This document shows, piece by piece, positions 31,461 to 40,562 of a DNA stretch of 64,000 nt; the stretch's first letter is position 1, and the number at the start of each line of letters is the position of its first letter. This DNA comes from CALAGB01 sp963713965. Lineage in GTDB: Bacteria > Chloroflexota > Chloroflexia > Thermomicrobiales > Thermomicrobiaceae. The DNA lies in contig OY970217.1 of NCBI GenBank assembly GCA_963713965.1, positions 248,001 to 312,000 on the forward strand, in the 5' to 3' direction. The notes beneath the pieces are model-generated. The model ran no database searches, had not been told where the DNA came from, and saw only the letters and a list, made by a program, of their open reading frames with translations. The position numbers and the translations under genes were made by a program.

Positions 31461-32444
31461 CTACAGCGTGATTTGCTGTCCTCGTCCCTCACTGCCGGCC
31501 CTCGCGACTGCCTCATGTCCCACGATAATGTCCTGGACTGCATTGCCGACCGACTTGAAGAGGGTGAGTTCGGCGGTGTCCTGGCGGCCTTGCGATCCAT
31601 TCACAATCTGACCGAGTTCAAGTGAAACGCGGTTCCTATCGAGCTCGCCCCGTTCGACTGGGATGATGATGTCACCCGCCTCTGCCATAACCGCGTCCAC
31701 GTTGTCGACGACAATTCGCGCGCGTGTCACTGTAGCTATCGGGATCTCCTGCATCTCGGGAGTGAACGCGCCAATGGCGTTGATGTGTGCCCCCCGTTTG
31801 AGCGTTTCGTCTCGGAAGACGGCCGAGCGCGACGTGGTGGCGGTGCAAATGACGTCTGATTCCGAGATTGCTCGGTCGAGATCCGTGACTATTTCGACTC
31901 GAGAAGCGAGCTCCGGGGCCAGCTCGCCCAATCGTTTGGCGAACGAACTAGCTGATTCAACATTGATGTCGGAAACGTAGATGCGCTCGATCGGCCGAAC
32001 AGACCCGACTGCCCACGCTTGCGTCACTCCTTGCGTGCCGGCACCGATGCAGGTGAGCACGTGGCTGTCGTGCCGGGCGAGGAGGTCGGTGGCGGCGCCA
32101 GAGACGGCGCCGGTGCGCAGTGCGGTCAGGAATGTACCATCCATGATCGCGAGCGGTTCACCGGTCTCCGCGCTCACGAGTGCGACAAGTGCGTGAATGG
32201 TCGGCTTGCCCGCATCTCGATTGTTTGGAAAGACCGAAACGATCTTGAGCCCGAGACCTTGCTGAGAAGGGACGAAAGCCGGCATGAACAGGGTAACCGC
32301 AGCCTGGTCAGGGACGTCAATCGGTGTACGCAACGGAGCGAATGCACGCCCGGCCGAGAGTTCTCCGAAGACCTCTTTCATCAGTTCAATTGCTCTCGGC
32401 ATCGGAACCAGAGCACGAACGTCGTCACCACTCAGCGCCAGCAT
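31461..32444 (-). CDS. ornithine cyclodeaminase/mu-crystallin family protein
   Basis: The 327-residue protein has the family Rossmann segment LTCIGAGTQGVTQAWAVG and the substrate region GLKIVSVFPNN, with ALRTGAVSGAATDLLAR between. Members include ornithine cyclodeaminase (ornithine to proline), alanine dehydrogenase and ketimine reductases, and sequence alone does not choose. The ATG at 32444 has GGAGGT four bases upstream. The gene is alone, convergent with nuoF and followed by an 86-base gap. Confidence 0.85.
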   Translation of the reverse strand: MLALSGDDVRALVPMPRAIELMKEVFGELSAGRAFAPLRTPIDVPDQAAVTLFMPAFVPSQQGLGLKIVSVFPNNRDAGKPTIHALVALVSAETGEPLAIMDGTFLTALRTGAVSGAATDLLARHDSHVLTCIGAGTQGVTQAWAVGSVRPIERIYVSDINVESASSFAKRLGELAPELASRVEIVTDLDRAISESDVICTATTSRSAVFRDETLKRGAHINAIGAFTPEMQEIPIATVTRARIVVDNVDAVMAEAGDIIIPVERGELDRNRVSLELGQIVNGSQGRQDTAELTLFKSVGNAVQDIIVGHEAVARAGSEGRGQQITL

Positions 32445-32681
32445 GCAGACCTCCAGATTTCGCAAGAGAACGTAGTGTCCGGCAGTGTAGCACGAGGAAC
32501 ATGAGCAACCGTCTCAATGGATTTGACCAGAATCTGTTGAGACGTCATCGCACAACGCGTCGAGACGATCGCGTACTGAACGGCTTGACGACGACGAATC
32601 GAATTGGATCCGTGCGGAATCGAGACGTGGATTAGATGTCTAATGCGTTCTTGTTGAAGGAACCTAGACGAGGATCGGACA

Positions 32682-32717
32682 ACAAAATAGGCATCTCGGA
32701 TTGCGACCGAAATGCCT
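32682..32717 (-). terminator. rho-independent terminator after tRNA-Asn
   Basis: On the minus strand AGGCATTTCGG pairs with CCGAGATGCCT (10 of 11 pairs), followed by ATTTTGTTG. It lies 11 bases beyond the tRNA-Asn gene. The remaining gene-free sequence 32445-32681 shows nothing else clear. Confidence 0.75.
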
Positions 32718-32727
32718 GCCGAATTGG

Positions 32728-32799
32728 CTCCCCGAGTAGGACTCGAACCTACAACCTAGCGGTTAACAGCCGCCCGCTCTACCATTGAGCTATCGGGGA
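32728..32799 (-). tRNA. tRNA-Asn (anticodon GTT)
   Basis: The 72-base cloverleaf has acceptor stem TCCCCGA/TCGGGGA, D-loop AATGGTA, anticodon loop CTGTTAA (GTT, asparagine), T-loop TTCGAGT and discriminator G. CCA is not encoded. An extended -10 (TGTTAGACT on the minus strand, near 32825) lies about 25 bases upstream. Confidence 0.95.
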
Positions 32800-32921
32800 A
32801 TATTCGCCCCTACGAGCAAGCGAGAGTCTAACATCCGAATCCAGGTGGACGCAAGCGTGAATGCACCGTCTTCCTCGAGTTTCTGGCAGTTCGTGCATTT
32901 GCGCACAAACTCCGGGAGCCA

Positions 32922-32930
32922 TGCTAGAAT
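32922..32930 (+). promoter_or_regulatory. extended -10 promoter of the ROK kinase
   Basis: TGCTAGAAT fits an extended -10 about 70 bases before the chosen start; no -35 is clear. Confidence 0.4.
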
Positions 32931-33002
32931 GGCTTTTCTTGACTGTGGACAGTGTCGGCAGTGGGGGCCGATGTCCACCGTCGAAACGCTCTGGAGGCCA
33001 CC

Positions 33003-34040
33003 TTGGAGCAAGTCCGGTTGCCGGGTGGATGGAACACTCGACTCACCTCGCATATCTTCGTCTGCGGAATTGAAATCGGAGGGCGAGGACAGCGCGTCGT
33101 CATCGCCGACGGCTCGGGCCGCATCGTCGGACAGGCGCGCTCGATTGACAGCATGACTCCCGCGTCCGGTGCGTTGGAGATCGTCCACGGACTTGTCGAT
33201 CAAGCATGTCATTCTGCGCGAATCGAAAAAGGTCAGATCGTCCGAATTGGCATCGGATTCGGCGGACCCGTCGACGTGTCTCGCGGCATCACTCTTTTGT
33301 CACATCGCGCTCCAGGATTCGAGGATTTTCCGCTCGTCAATCTCGTCGAGGACGACCTCAACATCCGAACGGTGATTGACAACAGCGCGCGAGCAGCCGC
33401 GCTGGGGGAGATCCTGTACGGGGCAGCCCGAGGGTCGGATGACGTCGTTTACGTGCATCTTGGAACTGGCGTCGGAGGCGGAATCATCGTTGATGGTCGT
33501 CTCTTACGTGGCGCGAGCAGCACAGCCGGTGAATTCGGACACATGGTGGTATCGATCGGCGGACCGATCTGCTCTTGCGGCAAGCCCGGACACCTTGAGG
33601 CGTACGCCGCCGCGCCGTCGATCGTCGCGCGTTTTCGTGAACGACTTGAAAGTGGAGACGAGGCGGACCTCGGTCGCTGGTCGAATCCCAATACGATCAC
33701 GGTCAAAGCGATCTTCGACGCGTCACGACGGGGTGACGCGACGGCCAACGCGATCGTAACCGAAACGGTACAAGTGCTCGGATTGGCGGTGGCGAACCTC
33801 ATCACAACCCTCAATCCAGCGACGGTTATCATTGGCGGATCGGTTTCCGACGTCGGATCACTGCTGATGGATCCATTAAGCGCCAGGGTGCGACAATACT
33901 CATTCCCGTCGGCCGCACGTCGGGTGAGATTGACGGCCAGCCAACTCGGTCCGGATTCGACGGTACTTGGAGCGGTAGCCCTCGCGCTGCAGAGCGTGCG
34001 GAACGACGAGGCGCCCAAGCGGGAAAAATTGTCGGAATGA
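33003..34040 (+). CDS. ROK-family sugar kinase (glucokinase-like)
   Basis: ROK proteins include glucokinases, other sugar kinases and repressors. This one has the ATP-binding segment VHLGTGVGGGIIVDG and AGEFGHMVV, followed by the zinc motif CSCGKPGHLEAYA, in which the usual third cysteine is His. There is no DNA-binding domain, so a kinase is likelier than a repressor. I use the TTG at 33003 because GGAGG lies five bases upstream, giving 345 residues. Substrate could be glucose or N-acetylated hexosamine; the neighbouring cell-wall genes do not settle this. Confidence 0.82.
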   Translation: MEQVRLPGGWNTRLTSHIFVCGIEIGGRGQRVVIADGSGRIVGQARSIDSMTPASGALEIVHGLVDQACHSARIEKGQIVRIGIGFGGPVDVSRGITLLSHRAPGFEDFPLVNLVEDDLNIRTVIDNSARAAALGEILYGAARGSDDVVYVHLGTGVGGGIIVDGRLLRGASSTAGEFGHMVVSIGGPICSCGKPGHLEAYAAAPSIVARFRERLESGDEADLGRWSNPNTITVKAIFDASRRGDATANAIVTETVQVLGLAVANLITTLNPATVIIGGSVSDVGSLLMDPLSARVRQYSFPSAARRVRLTASQLGPDSTVLGAVALALQSVRNDEAPKREKLSE

Positions 34041-34087
34041 ACGTGCACGTGTAGACTTCAAGGGTTAGATTGTAGATAGGGACCGCC

Positions 34088-34216
34088 ATGGACAATCTCC
34101 AGCTCAGCAGCGAACATATCACGTATTTGTTGACTGTTCTCAGGAACTCGAGCCAGCCGCTAACGACGGCTGACCTCGTCAAAGCACTGCGTGATCGGGC
34201 GAGCTCGTCGAAGTAG
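34088..34216 (+). CDS. small protein, 42 residues, unknown
   Basis: A short reading frame starts with ATG after TAGGGACC and reads MDNLQLSSEHITYLLTVLRN, then SSQPLTTADLVKALRDRASSSK. It looks like one winged-helix half (two helices and a turn) and resembles a stretch of the next protein (REYLLERNEPLSDEALLQDV). It ends 38 bases before that gene on the same strand. Whether it is a separate gene or a remnant is open. Confidence 0.45.
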   Translation: MDNLQLSSEHITYLLTVLRNSSQPLTTADLVKALRDRASSSK

Positions 34217-34254
34217 CAGTCCCGCCAGGCAGGCAAGAGGAGCGCGCGACGGGC

Positions 34255-35952
34255 ATGCAGGCGACAGAGGTCACACCCAAGCCCAGTTTTAAGGGTAAGA
34301 AAGCAGATCAAGAGATCGCGTTGGACGTGTTCAACGTAATGCGGGCTGCCGCCCGATTTTATCCCAAGACAGCGCCGATTCGTGCGTCGTTGTCGTCATT
34401 GGGGGCGTACCTGGCCTCCACAAGAGGAGAGCATTCCGCCGAGGAGTGGCAGGCTGATGTAGGACGAATCGTCCGGGCGAACGCAGCGGTATTCGGAGTT
34501 GAAGAGATCGACGACGTCCTGTACGCCACTACGACTATGCAGGGCACGCCTCCGGCTCCGCCGGTCGCGGACGGAGAGCATCTTCTGGCGGAACGGTTCA
34601 CTGAACCGAAGCAGGCCCCTGAGCGTCCGGCTCAACCAATCAAGCGGGCCAAGGTCGCACATCTGCCCGAAGTCTCAGAACCAGAGCTCATCGGTGGCCC
34701 GTCAGTTTCCGAGGTTGAGGCGTCGGAAGCCGACGATTTCGAGGTCGTAGAGCCAGAGGCGGAAGTAGCTATCGAGGAGCCCGTGCAGCGCGCGGCACCA
34801 GTCGGACCGGAGACGTTGGTCACCGACGTCGAAGAAGTCGACGACGCTGCGTTGGCCGCGACGATTGGGAACCAGCTGCGAGACGAGATCACCGTCGCGA
34901 ACTTCGGCGATCTCTGGATGACAGAGGAAAAAGTGCCACGGCTGAGCCGTGGTGATCTGCGCCGGTTGCGCGAATATTTGCTCGAGCGCAACGAGCCGCT
35001 GTCCGACGAAGCCTTACTTCAAGACGTGCTAAACGTTCGGCCCAACGCTGAAGAATACGAATTGATGCGGTTTGCGATCAACTTCCGATTGTCTCGCGAG
35101 CAGCGTGAGTTCGAGTACGTTGGTACCGCGATGAAGCGCTATTGGTCGACGAGCGGCCTGCCGTCAATTGGTACTGCGAAACGGAAACCGAGCGAGATCG
35201 GTACCGATTTCCGGTTCTTACTCGAGGAGCAGCCATCGGAGCTTCCGGCGGGCGAGACGGTCGTCGAGCACGTGCTGACGTTCTACGAATATCAATACGG
35301 AGTGTTGCCGCTTAGCGGGTTGTTCGCATCATTGTTCCCGAAACCGGAACTTCCCGATCAGCGCGCGGCGGTGTTGGTCTTCGAGTCGCCACAGAACTAC
35401 GAGACGTTCTTCGCCGAGCTTCACTTCCCGTCGGGCAATCGTGGTGGATATATCGCGGGCCTGGACCGTTTCTTCCTCGAGAATCTGGTTCCGGGTGCCC
35501 TCTTCACCGTTGAACGGAACGATCAGGATGGGCACTTCCTGATCGAATTCCTGCCAGTTTCGGGTGAGGATCGCAAGCTTCTGCAAATCGACGAGAAGCG
35601 CGGTCGCTACGTTTTCCGCCCGATGACGTTCTACTGCGCGACTCAGGAAGACATGGTCGTGTCAGAGAATCGGTTCCCGCAGCTCGCAAATTTGCCGCTG
35701 CTCGAGGAGCGCATCCGGCGTCGTCCGGAACTGACACTGACCGCGGTGTTCGAACGGATCGGCGAGCAAGTTGGTACAACCGATAGCCCGAAATTCATGG
35801 CGATGATGGACGATCTGGTTCCGGCTTGCAATGTCGAGCGTCCCATGAGTCCCGACCTGGTTCGTGACATCGTCACCAAAAACGAGAGTTCGTCATTCAG
35901 TACAGATCCTGACGTGGAAGATGTTTTTTACTACGAACCCGCCAAGTCCTGA
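34255..35952 (+). CDS. 565-residue protein of unknown function
   Basis: I do not recognise this protein. Residues 1-85 are helical (ALDVFNVMRAAARFYP); 95-200 are a proline- and glutamate-rich linker; from about 215 a compact region follows, including a winged-helix-like RLREYLLERNEPLSDEALLQDV and then a beta-rich part (YGVLPLSGLFASLFPKPELP, AAVLVFESPQNYETFF). No membrane segment or enzyme motif is visible. The ATG at 34255 has GAGGAG about 13 bases upstream. Its 3' end overlaps the HEAT gene by 32 bases, and the operon continues with FemX and MurE, so a link to envelope or DNA-associated regulation is possible but unproven. Confidence 0.75.
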   Translation: MQATEVTPKPSFKGKKADQEIALDVFNVMRAAARFYPKTAPIRASLSSLGAYLASTRGEHSAEEWQADVGRIVRANAAVFGVEEIDDVLYATTTMQGTPPAPPVADGEHLLAERFTEPKQAPERPAQPIKRAKVAHLPEVSEPELIGGPSVSEVEASEADDFEVVEPEAEVAIEEPVQRAAPVGPETLVTDVEEVDDAALAATIGNQLRDEITVANFGDLWMTEEKVPRLSRGDLRRLREYLLERNEPLSDEALLQDVLNVRPNAEEYELMRFAINFRLSREQREFEYVGTAMKRYWSTSGLPSIGTAKRKPSEIGTDFRFLLEEQPSELPAGETVVEHVLTFYEYQYGVLPLSGLFASLFPKPELPDQRAAVLVFESPQNYETFFAELHFPSGNRGGYIAGLDRFFLENLVPGALFTVERNDQDGHFLIEFLPVSGEDRKLLQIDEKRGRYVFRPMTFYCATQEDMVVSENRFPQLANLPLLEERIRRRPELTLTAVFERIGEQVGTTDSPKFMAMMDDLVPACNVERPMSPDLVRDIVTKNESSSFSTDPDVEDVFYYEPAKS

Positions 35953-36871
35953 GAGCCTCGACCCGGAGCTTATTCAGGCAATCACCAACCTCAATGACGG
36001 CAAGCGGAGCGCGAGCGACGTTCTGAGATTCTCAGACGTCGATCGCGGTACCGCGGTTACGATCATGCCGATGCTCCGAGCGCTTTCTGTGGACGCCCGG
36101 CGATTTGTCGTGCGTCAGATGGTGGAACAGTCGGAGACCAACGTTGAGATTAACTTCGCGCGCACTCTGCACCAATTTGCTGACGATCCCGATGCCGAGG
36201 TTCGCGTGTTGGCGATTCAAGGTCTCTGGGAAGACGAAGACGTTCGTTTTGCCGTGCAGCTGCTCGACATGCTCGAGACGGAGTTCGACCCTGCGGTTCG
36301 CGAAGCGATCGTCCAGGGTCTTGGGAGATTTAGCTACCTTTCCGTGACTGGAAATGTCGATGATGACCTATCCTCCCGCGTTCATGACACACTGATGGAG
36401 CTGTTTCAGTCGGATGAGCCGATAGCGGTGCGCAGGCGGGCGTTGGAATCCGTGGCCTACTTCGAGGACGAAGCGGTCGAGGAAGCCATCGCTGAAGCGT
36501 TCGACTCGATCATTCACGACCTGCATATCTCCAGTATCTTTTCCATGGGCCGCAATCTCTCGGACCGATGGTTCTCCACCGTGTTAGGAGAGATGCAGGA
36601 CTCCGACCCTGAGATCCGATTCGAAGCAGTTCGCGCGTCCGGAGAGTTTGGCGACGAGCGCGCCGTCAACCTGCTGCTGGATCTTGTGGATGACGAGGAC
36701 GCTGAAGTGCGCATGGCTTCGATTGCTGCACTTGGGCAGATCGGCGGCAAAGTCTCGGTCGGGGCCCTGCGGAGACTCGCTCGCGAGGGTGACGCGGCCG
36801 TCAGCGAGACTGCGCAAGAAGCACTCTCCCAAGCCATTGTCTCGAATGATCCGATGCGCCTCACGCCGTGA
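35921..36871 (+). CDS. HEAT-repeat protein
   Basis: The 316-residue protein consists mainly of helical repeats, seen in DPDAEVRVLAIQGLWEDED, DPEIRFEAVRASGEFGDERA and DEDAEVRMASIAALGQIGG. HEAT repeats bind proteins, often as scaffolds, or phycobilin lyases in other bacteria; no catalytic motif is visible. I start at the ATG of 35921, inside the end of the upstream gene (32-base overlap), since the GTG at 35864 would add a segment not resembling HEAT. The stop overlaps the FemX start by four bases (GTGA). Confidence 0.75.
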   Translation: MFFTTNPPSPESLDPELIQAITNLNDGKRSASDVLRFSDVDRGTAVTIMPMLRALSVDARRFVVRQMVEQSETNVEINFARTLHQFADDPDAEVRVLAIQGLWEDEDVRFAVQLLDMLETEFDPAVREAIVQGLGRFSYLSVTGNVDDDLSSRVHDTLMELFQSDEPIAVRRRALESVAYFEDEAVEEAIAEAFDSIIHDLHISSIFSMGRNLSDRWFSTVLGEMQDSDPEIRFEAVRASGEFGDERAVNLLLDLVDDEDAEVRMASIAALGQIGGKVSVGALRRLAREGDAAVSETAQEALSQAIVSNDPMRLTP

Positions 36872-37929
36872 TCATCGTAGATTCATCGGGTAGCCGCAAC
36901 GAAACATCGAGCGTTAACGCGGTAGATGACGCCACTACGTGGGACGCCTCCGTCTCGGCTCTGCACGGGCACCTTCTGCAAACCTGGACCTGGGCAGAGT
37001 TCAAGTCCCTTCACGGGTGGCAGCCGGTGCGATTGCTTCTGGAGGTGGACGACGAGCCACGGATCGGTGCTCAGATCCTCTTCAGACGCGCGGGTCCGTT
37101 CACGGTTGCCTACGTGCCGCGGGGACCGATCGCACACGATCTCTCGGTTGGTGAACTGGCGGCTTTCACCCGAGCCGTCGATGTCGAATGTCGAGCACAT
37201 AGAGCGATCGCTGTACTCGTCGAGCCGGAGACGGCCGAATTGCCGTTGCGCCTTGGGCGGTCGGCTCTTTGGGCGTCAAATGACGTGCTCGTGCAACCGA
37301 GACGAACGATCAAGGTGAACATCGACAAGTCGGATGATGAACTGCTTTCGGCGATGAAGCCAAAGACGCGCTACAACGTGCGGCTGGCCGAGAGGCGAGG
37401 GGTGGAAGTGCGTAGGGGTGGAGTCCGCGATGTGCCGATCTTCTACCAGCTGCTTGCGGAGACCGCCGAGCGTGACCAATTCGGTATTCACGGAATTGAA
37501 TACTTTGACGACATGATGCGAGTCTTCGGGGATGACGTGGCGCTGTTTCTGGCGGAATATGACGGAGTCCCAGCAGCCGGGCTTCTGGCACTGAAGACGC
37601 CGGAAGAGGCGATTTACATGTATGGTGCAACGCGGAGCGAGTATCAGCGACACATGCCTGCCTATCTGATCCAGTTTGCTGCCATGCAGTGGGCGCGTGA
37701 TGCTGGATGTACGTCCTATGACCTCTGGGGAATTCCCGTCAACGATAGTCCGCCGGACAGCGCGTCAGATGGACATGGATCCGTCAACGTGAGAGACGGA
37801 ATGTGGGGCGTCTATCGCTTCAAACAGGGCTTTGGTGGTGACGTGGTCACGTATCCCGGCATGTTCGAACGAATCTACGCCAAGCCACTCATGCGCGCCT
37901 GGCGCACCGTGAGGCCGAATCTCCTGTGA
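36868..37929 (+). CDS. FemABX-family aminoacyltransferase (peptidoglycan bridge formation)
   Basis: Fem-type enzymes use aminoacyl-tRNA to add amino acids to the peptide stem of lipid II. The 353-residue protein has two GNAT-like domains: LQTWTWAEFKSLHGWQPVRLLL and VAYVPRGPI in the first, MKPKTRYNVRLAERRGVEVRRG, VPAAGLLALKTPEEAIYMYGAT and YDLWGIP in the second, with WGVYRFKQGFGGDVVTYPG near the end. The coiled-coil arm of FemA is absent, as in FemX. The GTG start overlaps HEAT and its stop overlaps murE by four bases. The donor amino acid cannot be read from sequence. Confidence 0.88.
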   Translation: MIIVDSSGSRNETSSVNAVDDATTWDASVSALHGHLLQTWTWAEFKSLHGWQPVRLLLEVDDEPRIGAQILFRRAGPFTVAYVPRGPIAHDLSVGELAAFTRAVDVECRAHRAIAVLVEPETAELPLRLGRSALWASNDVLVQPRRTIKVNIDKSDDELLSAMKPKTRYNVRLAERRGVEVRRGGVRDVPIFYQLLAETAERDQFGIHGIEYFDDMMRVFGDDVALFLAEYDGVPAAGLLALKTPEEAIYMYGATRSEYQRHMPAYLIQFAAMQWARDAGCTSYDLWGIPVNDSPPDSASDGHGSVNVRDGMWGVYRFKQGFGGDVVTYPGMFERIYAKPLMRAWRTVRPNLL

Positions 37930-39470
37930 GTATCGTTTCCATCCGATTTCAGGATTTGCTCGACCGCGAGGCGCTGGAACGCGTCGCCGGTTCGACCGAC
38001 ATTGAAATCACGTCGGTCTGCTACGACTCTCGCGAGGCGCGGCCAGGTTCGCTGTTCGTCGCTCTTCGCGGCGGGTATACCGATGGACATCAATTCTTAG
38101 CCGACGCTCGGGCCCGTGGCGCCGTCGCGGCGCTCGTGGAGATTTGGTCCCCCGACGTGGACCGGTTTTCGGCTGCAGCTCAGGTGCACGACACGAGAGC
38201 GAGCCTTGCCCGGGTGGCGGAGCGCTTCTACCACGGTCCCGGCGAGTCTCTTGGCGTTGTCGGCGTCACCGGCACGGATGGCAAGACAACGACGACCTTC
38301 CTCATCGACGCCATCCTGCGGCATGCCGGGCTGCGAACAGGGATGATCGGGACGGTGTCGGTGCGGATTGCCGACGTGATCACGGACCACGACACGCGCC
38401 AAACGACGCCTGAATCACTCGAGATTCAGCAGCTGCTGAGTCAGATGCGGGAAGCGAGCGTCGATTGGGCCATTCTTGAGGCGACGTCGCACGGTCTCGA
38501 ACTCCATCGATTGGACACGTGCCCTTTCGACATCGGTGTCGTCACCAACATCACGCATGAACACCTGGATTTTCACGGGACGGTTGAAGCATACCGTCGA
38601 GCGAAGGCTCGGTTGCTCGAATCAGTGGCTGACCGGCCCGATCGTTCATATCCGCACGGCATCGTGCTCAATAGTGACGACGATGGGGCCCGTTCCATTG
38701 CCGACTTCGCTGGGAACGAGCCACTGCTGTGGTTTAGTATGCAAGACCAGGACGCTGATCTGGCCGCGTCCAATGTTCGTGTGAGCACCGCCGGAACGTC
38801 ATTTTCCCTGGAGTTCGGCGGCGAGACGCGTCAGGTACGTCTTAATTTGATCGGCGAATACAACGTGGCGAACGCGTTGGCGGCGGCCGGCGCGGCAAAA
38901 ATCGCCGGACTCGATCTTGAAACGATCGTGGATGGCCTTGAATCGCTCCGATCGGTTCCAGGCCGGCTCGCACGCGTGGACGAAGGTCAGCCGTTCAACG
39001 TCTTCGTCGACTATGCCCATACTCCCGATTCGATCGAGAAAACGATTCGGCTGCTTCGTTCGTTAAATAGTGGACGCATCATCGCGGTGTTTGGGAGTGC
39101 GGGAGAACGCGATCGAGCGAAACGTGCGGTTCAAGGCGCCGTTGCCGCGAGGCTGGCGGATTTCGCCGTATTCACGTCCGAGGACCCGCGTTTTGAAGAC
39201 CCAGATGTCATAATCGATCAGATCGCGCGAGGTGCGATCGAAGCTGGCGCCAGAGAAGAGTTTGACTTCGTGCGTCGCGAGAATCGCCAGCAGGCAATCG
39301 AGACGGCCCTTGAAGCTGCCGGACCGGGGGACGTTGTACTCCTTGCCGGCAAAGGCCATGAACAGTGCATAATTTACGGTTCAGAGCGGCGACCGTGGGA
39401 CGAAGCCTCGGCCGCTCGAGCGGCGCTCCAGATCCGCGGATTTTCGAGCGCCGGCAGGACGGAAAGTTGA
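37926..39470 (+). CDS. murE: UDP-MurNAc-tripeptide synthetase
   Basis: MurE adds the third, diamino acid residue to UDP-MurNAc-L-Ala-D-Glu. The 514-residue protein has the ATP loop GVTGTDGKTTTTFL, THEHLDFHGTVEAYR and DYAHTPDSIEKT. The substrate loop reads EDPR (residues 419-422) instead of the DNPR typical of diaminopimelate-adding enzymes, so the diamino acid may be lysine or ornithine; this is inferred by comparison with known lysine-type DDPR and DNPA loops. The GTG start overlaps the FemX stop by four bases, and the downstream lipoprotein gene begins at its TGA. Confidence 0.92.
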   Translation: MSIVSIRFQDLLDREALERVAGSTDIEITSVCYDSREARPGSLFVALRGGYTDGHQFLADARARGAVAALVEIWSPDVDRFSAAAQVHDTRASLARVAERFYHGPGESLGVVGVTGTDGKTTTTFLIDAILRHAGLRTGMIGTVSVRIADVITDHDTRQTTPESLEIQQLLSQMREASVDWAILEATSHGLELHRLDTCPFDIGVVTNITHEHLDFHGTVEAYRRAKARLLESVADRPDRSYPHGIVLNSDDDGARSIADFAGNEPLLWFSMQDQDADLAASNVRVSTAGTSFSLEFGGETRQVRLNLIGEYNVANALAAAGAAKIAGLDLETIVDGLESLRSVPGRLARVDEGQPFNVFVDYAHTPDSIEKTIRLLRSLNSGRIIAVFGSAGERDRAKRAVQGAVAARLADFAVFTSEDPRFEDPDVIIDQIARGAIEAGAREEFDFVRRENRQQAIETALEAAGPGDVVLLAGKGHEQCIIYGSERRPWDEASAARAALQIRGFSSAGRTES

Positions 39471-40471
39471 TGACCATCGCCAAACATCGGTTCGTCAAGA
39501 TCAGCTTGATTTTTCTCAGCGCGTTGCTGCTGTTGGCCGCGCTGGCCGCCTGTGGGACGCCCGACCCAGTACTGACACAGAACGCCCAGGCGGGGGACAA
39601 GCCTCATGGCAAAATCCTCTTCGCTCAGAACGGCGACATTTACCAGTGGGATGGCAATATCAAACAGATCACCCACGTCGGCGACGCGTCCTTCCCGACG
39701 TGGTCTAGCGATGGAAATCGGTTCGCCTTCATCCGCACCGGTGATGCCTTCTCCGACCTCTATTCGTACGACATTTCAACCAACGAGATGGCGCAGCTCA
39801 CCAAGAATCAGCCGCAGGGTCAAGAAGGTACCAAGAACTACGTCGACAACGCGGTTTGGGCACTTGACCCGAACTGGTCTCCGACCGGCGACACGATTGC
39901 ATACGTGAGTGATCTTCAGACTGCCAAAGACTTCCTGTGGATCATGACCGGATTGGGCACTGCGCCGCGCCAGGTGACGGCATCGACGGTCAACGGTGAC
40001 AACGTCGAGAATCCATCCTTCTCGCCCGATGGCACGCAGATCGTCTTCACCCAGCGAACAACCATGGAAAACGACACGCAGCGAACTACCGGACTATGGG
40101 TTGTCGATCTGAATACCGGCAAGCTCACGTCGCTGGTTACGGCGGACTCTGGTGCCTTCGATGGTGTCTGGTCGCCCGACGGCAAGTGGATTGCATTCAT
40201 CCAGCGGGATGGAACCGCAAACGACTTGTGGGTTGTACCGGCCGCCGGTGGACCGCCGACCCAGCTGACTCAGGGCAAGATGCTGGCGTCTCCGGTCTGG
40301 TCTCCGGACGGGAGCCAGATCGCCTTCTTCGAGGAAGACGGCAATACTTTCAAAGTGTCGTACGTGACTTTCAACGTCGATGGCAGCGGCACACCAAGCG
40401 CGTCGTCCGTCTCCAAGCTCTTCTCGGATGGCGATATCGACGCTGCTTCGTCGATGTCCTGGTTGCCATAG
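39470..40471 (+). CDS. TolB-like beta-propeller lipoprotein
   Basis: A signal peptide with lipobox LAAC (cysteine about residue 27) is followed by TolB-type WD40-like (PD40) blades such as PTWSSDGNRFAFIRTGD, PSFSPDGTQIVFTQRT and PVWSPDGSQIAFFEED. The 333-residue protein should be anchored on the outer face of the membrane. It shares one base with the murE stop (TGATG), so it is coupled to the cell-wall operon. Tol system partners are absent; a role in envelope maintenance or ligand binding is inference. An 91-base gap with no feature follows. Confidence 0.85.
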   Translation: MTIAKHRFVKISLIFLSALLLLAALAACGTPDPVLTQNAQAGDKPHGKILFAQNGDIYQWDGNIKQITHVGDASFPTWSSDGNRFAFIRTGDAFSDLYSYDISTNEMAQLTKNQPQGQEGTKNYVDNAVWALDPNWSPTGDTIAYVSDLQTAKDFLWIMTGLGTAPRQVTASTVNGDNVENPSFSPDGTQIVFTQRTTMENDTQRTTGLWVVDLNTGKLTSLVTADSGAFDGVWSPDGKWIAFIQRDGTANDLWVVPAAGGPPTQLTQGKMLASPVWSPDGSQIAFFEEDGNTFKVSYVTFNVDGSGTPSASSVSKLFSDGDIDAASSMSWLP

Positions 40472-40562
40472 CGAAATTCTCGCGGACCAAGTCGTCAAAC
40501 CGGGCGAACGCGTCAGAGGTGTTCCGGGTCTGCCCCTGTCGTGGACTTTGGCTGCCGCGTCC

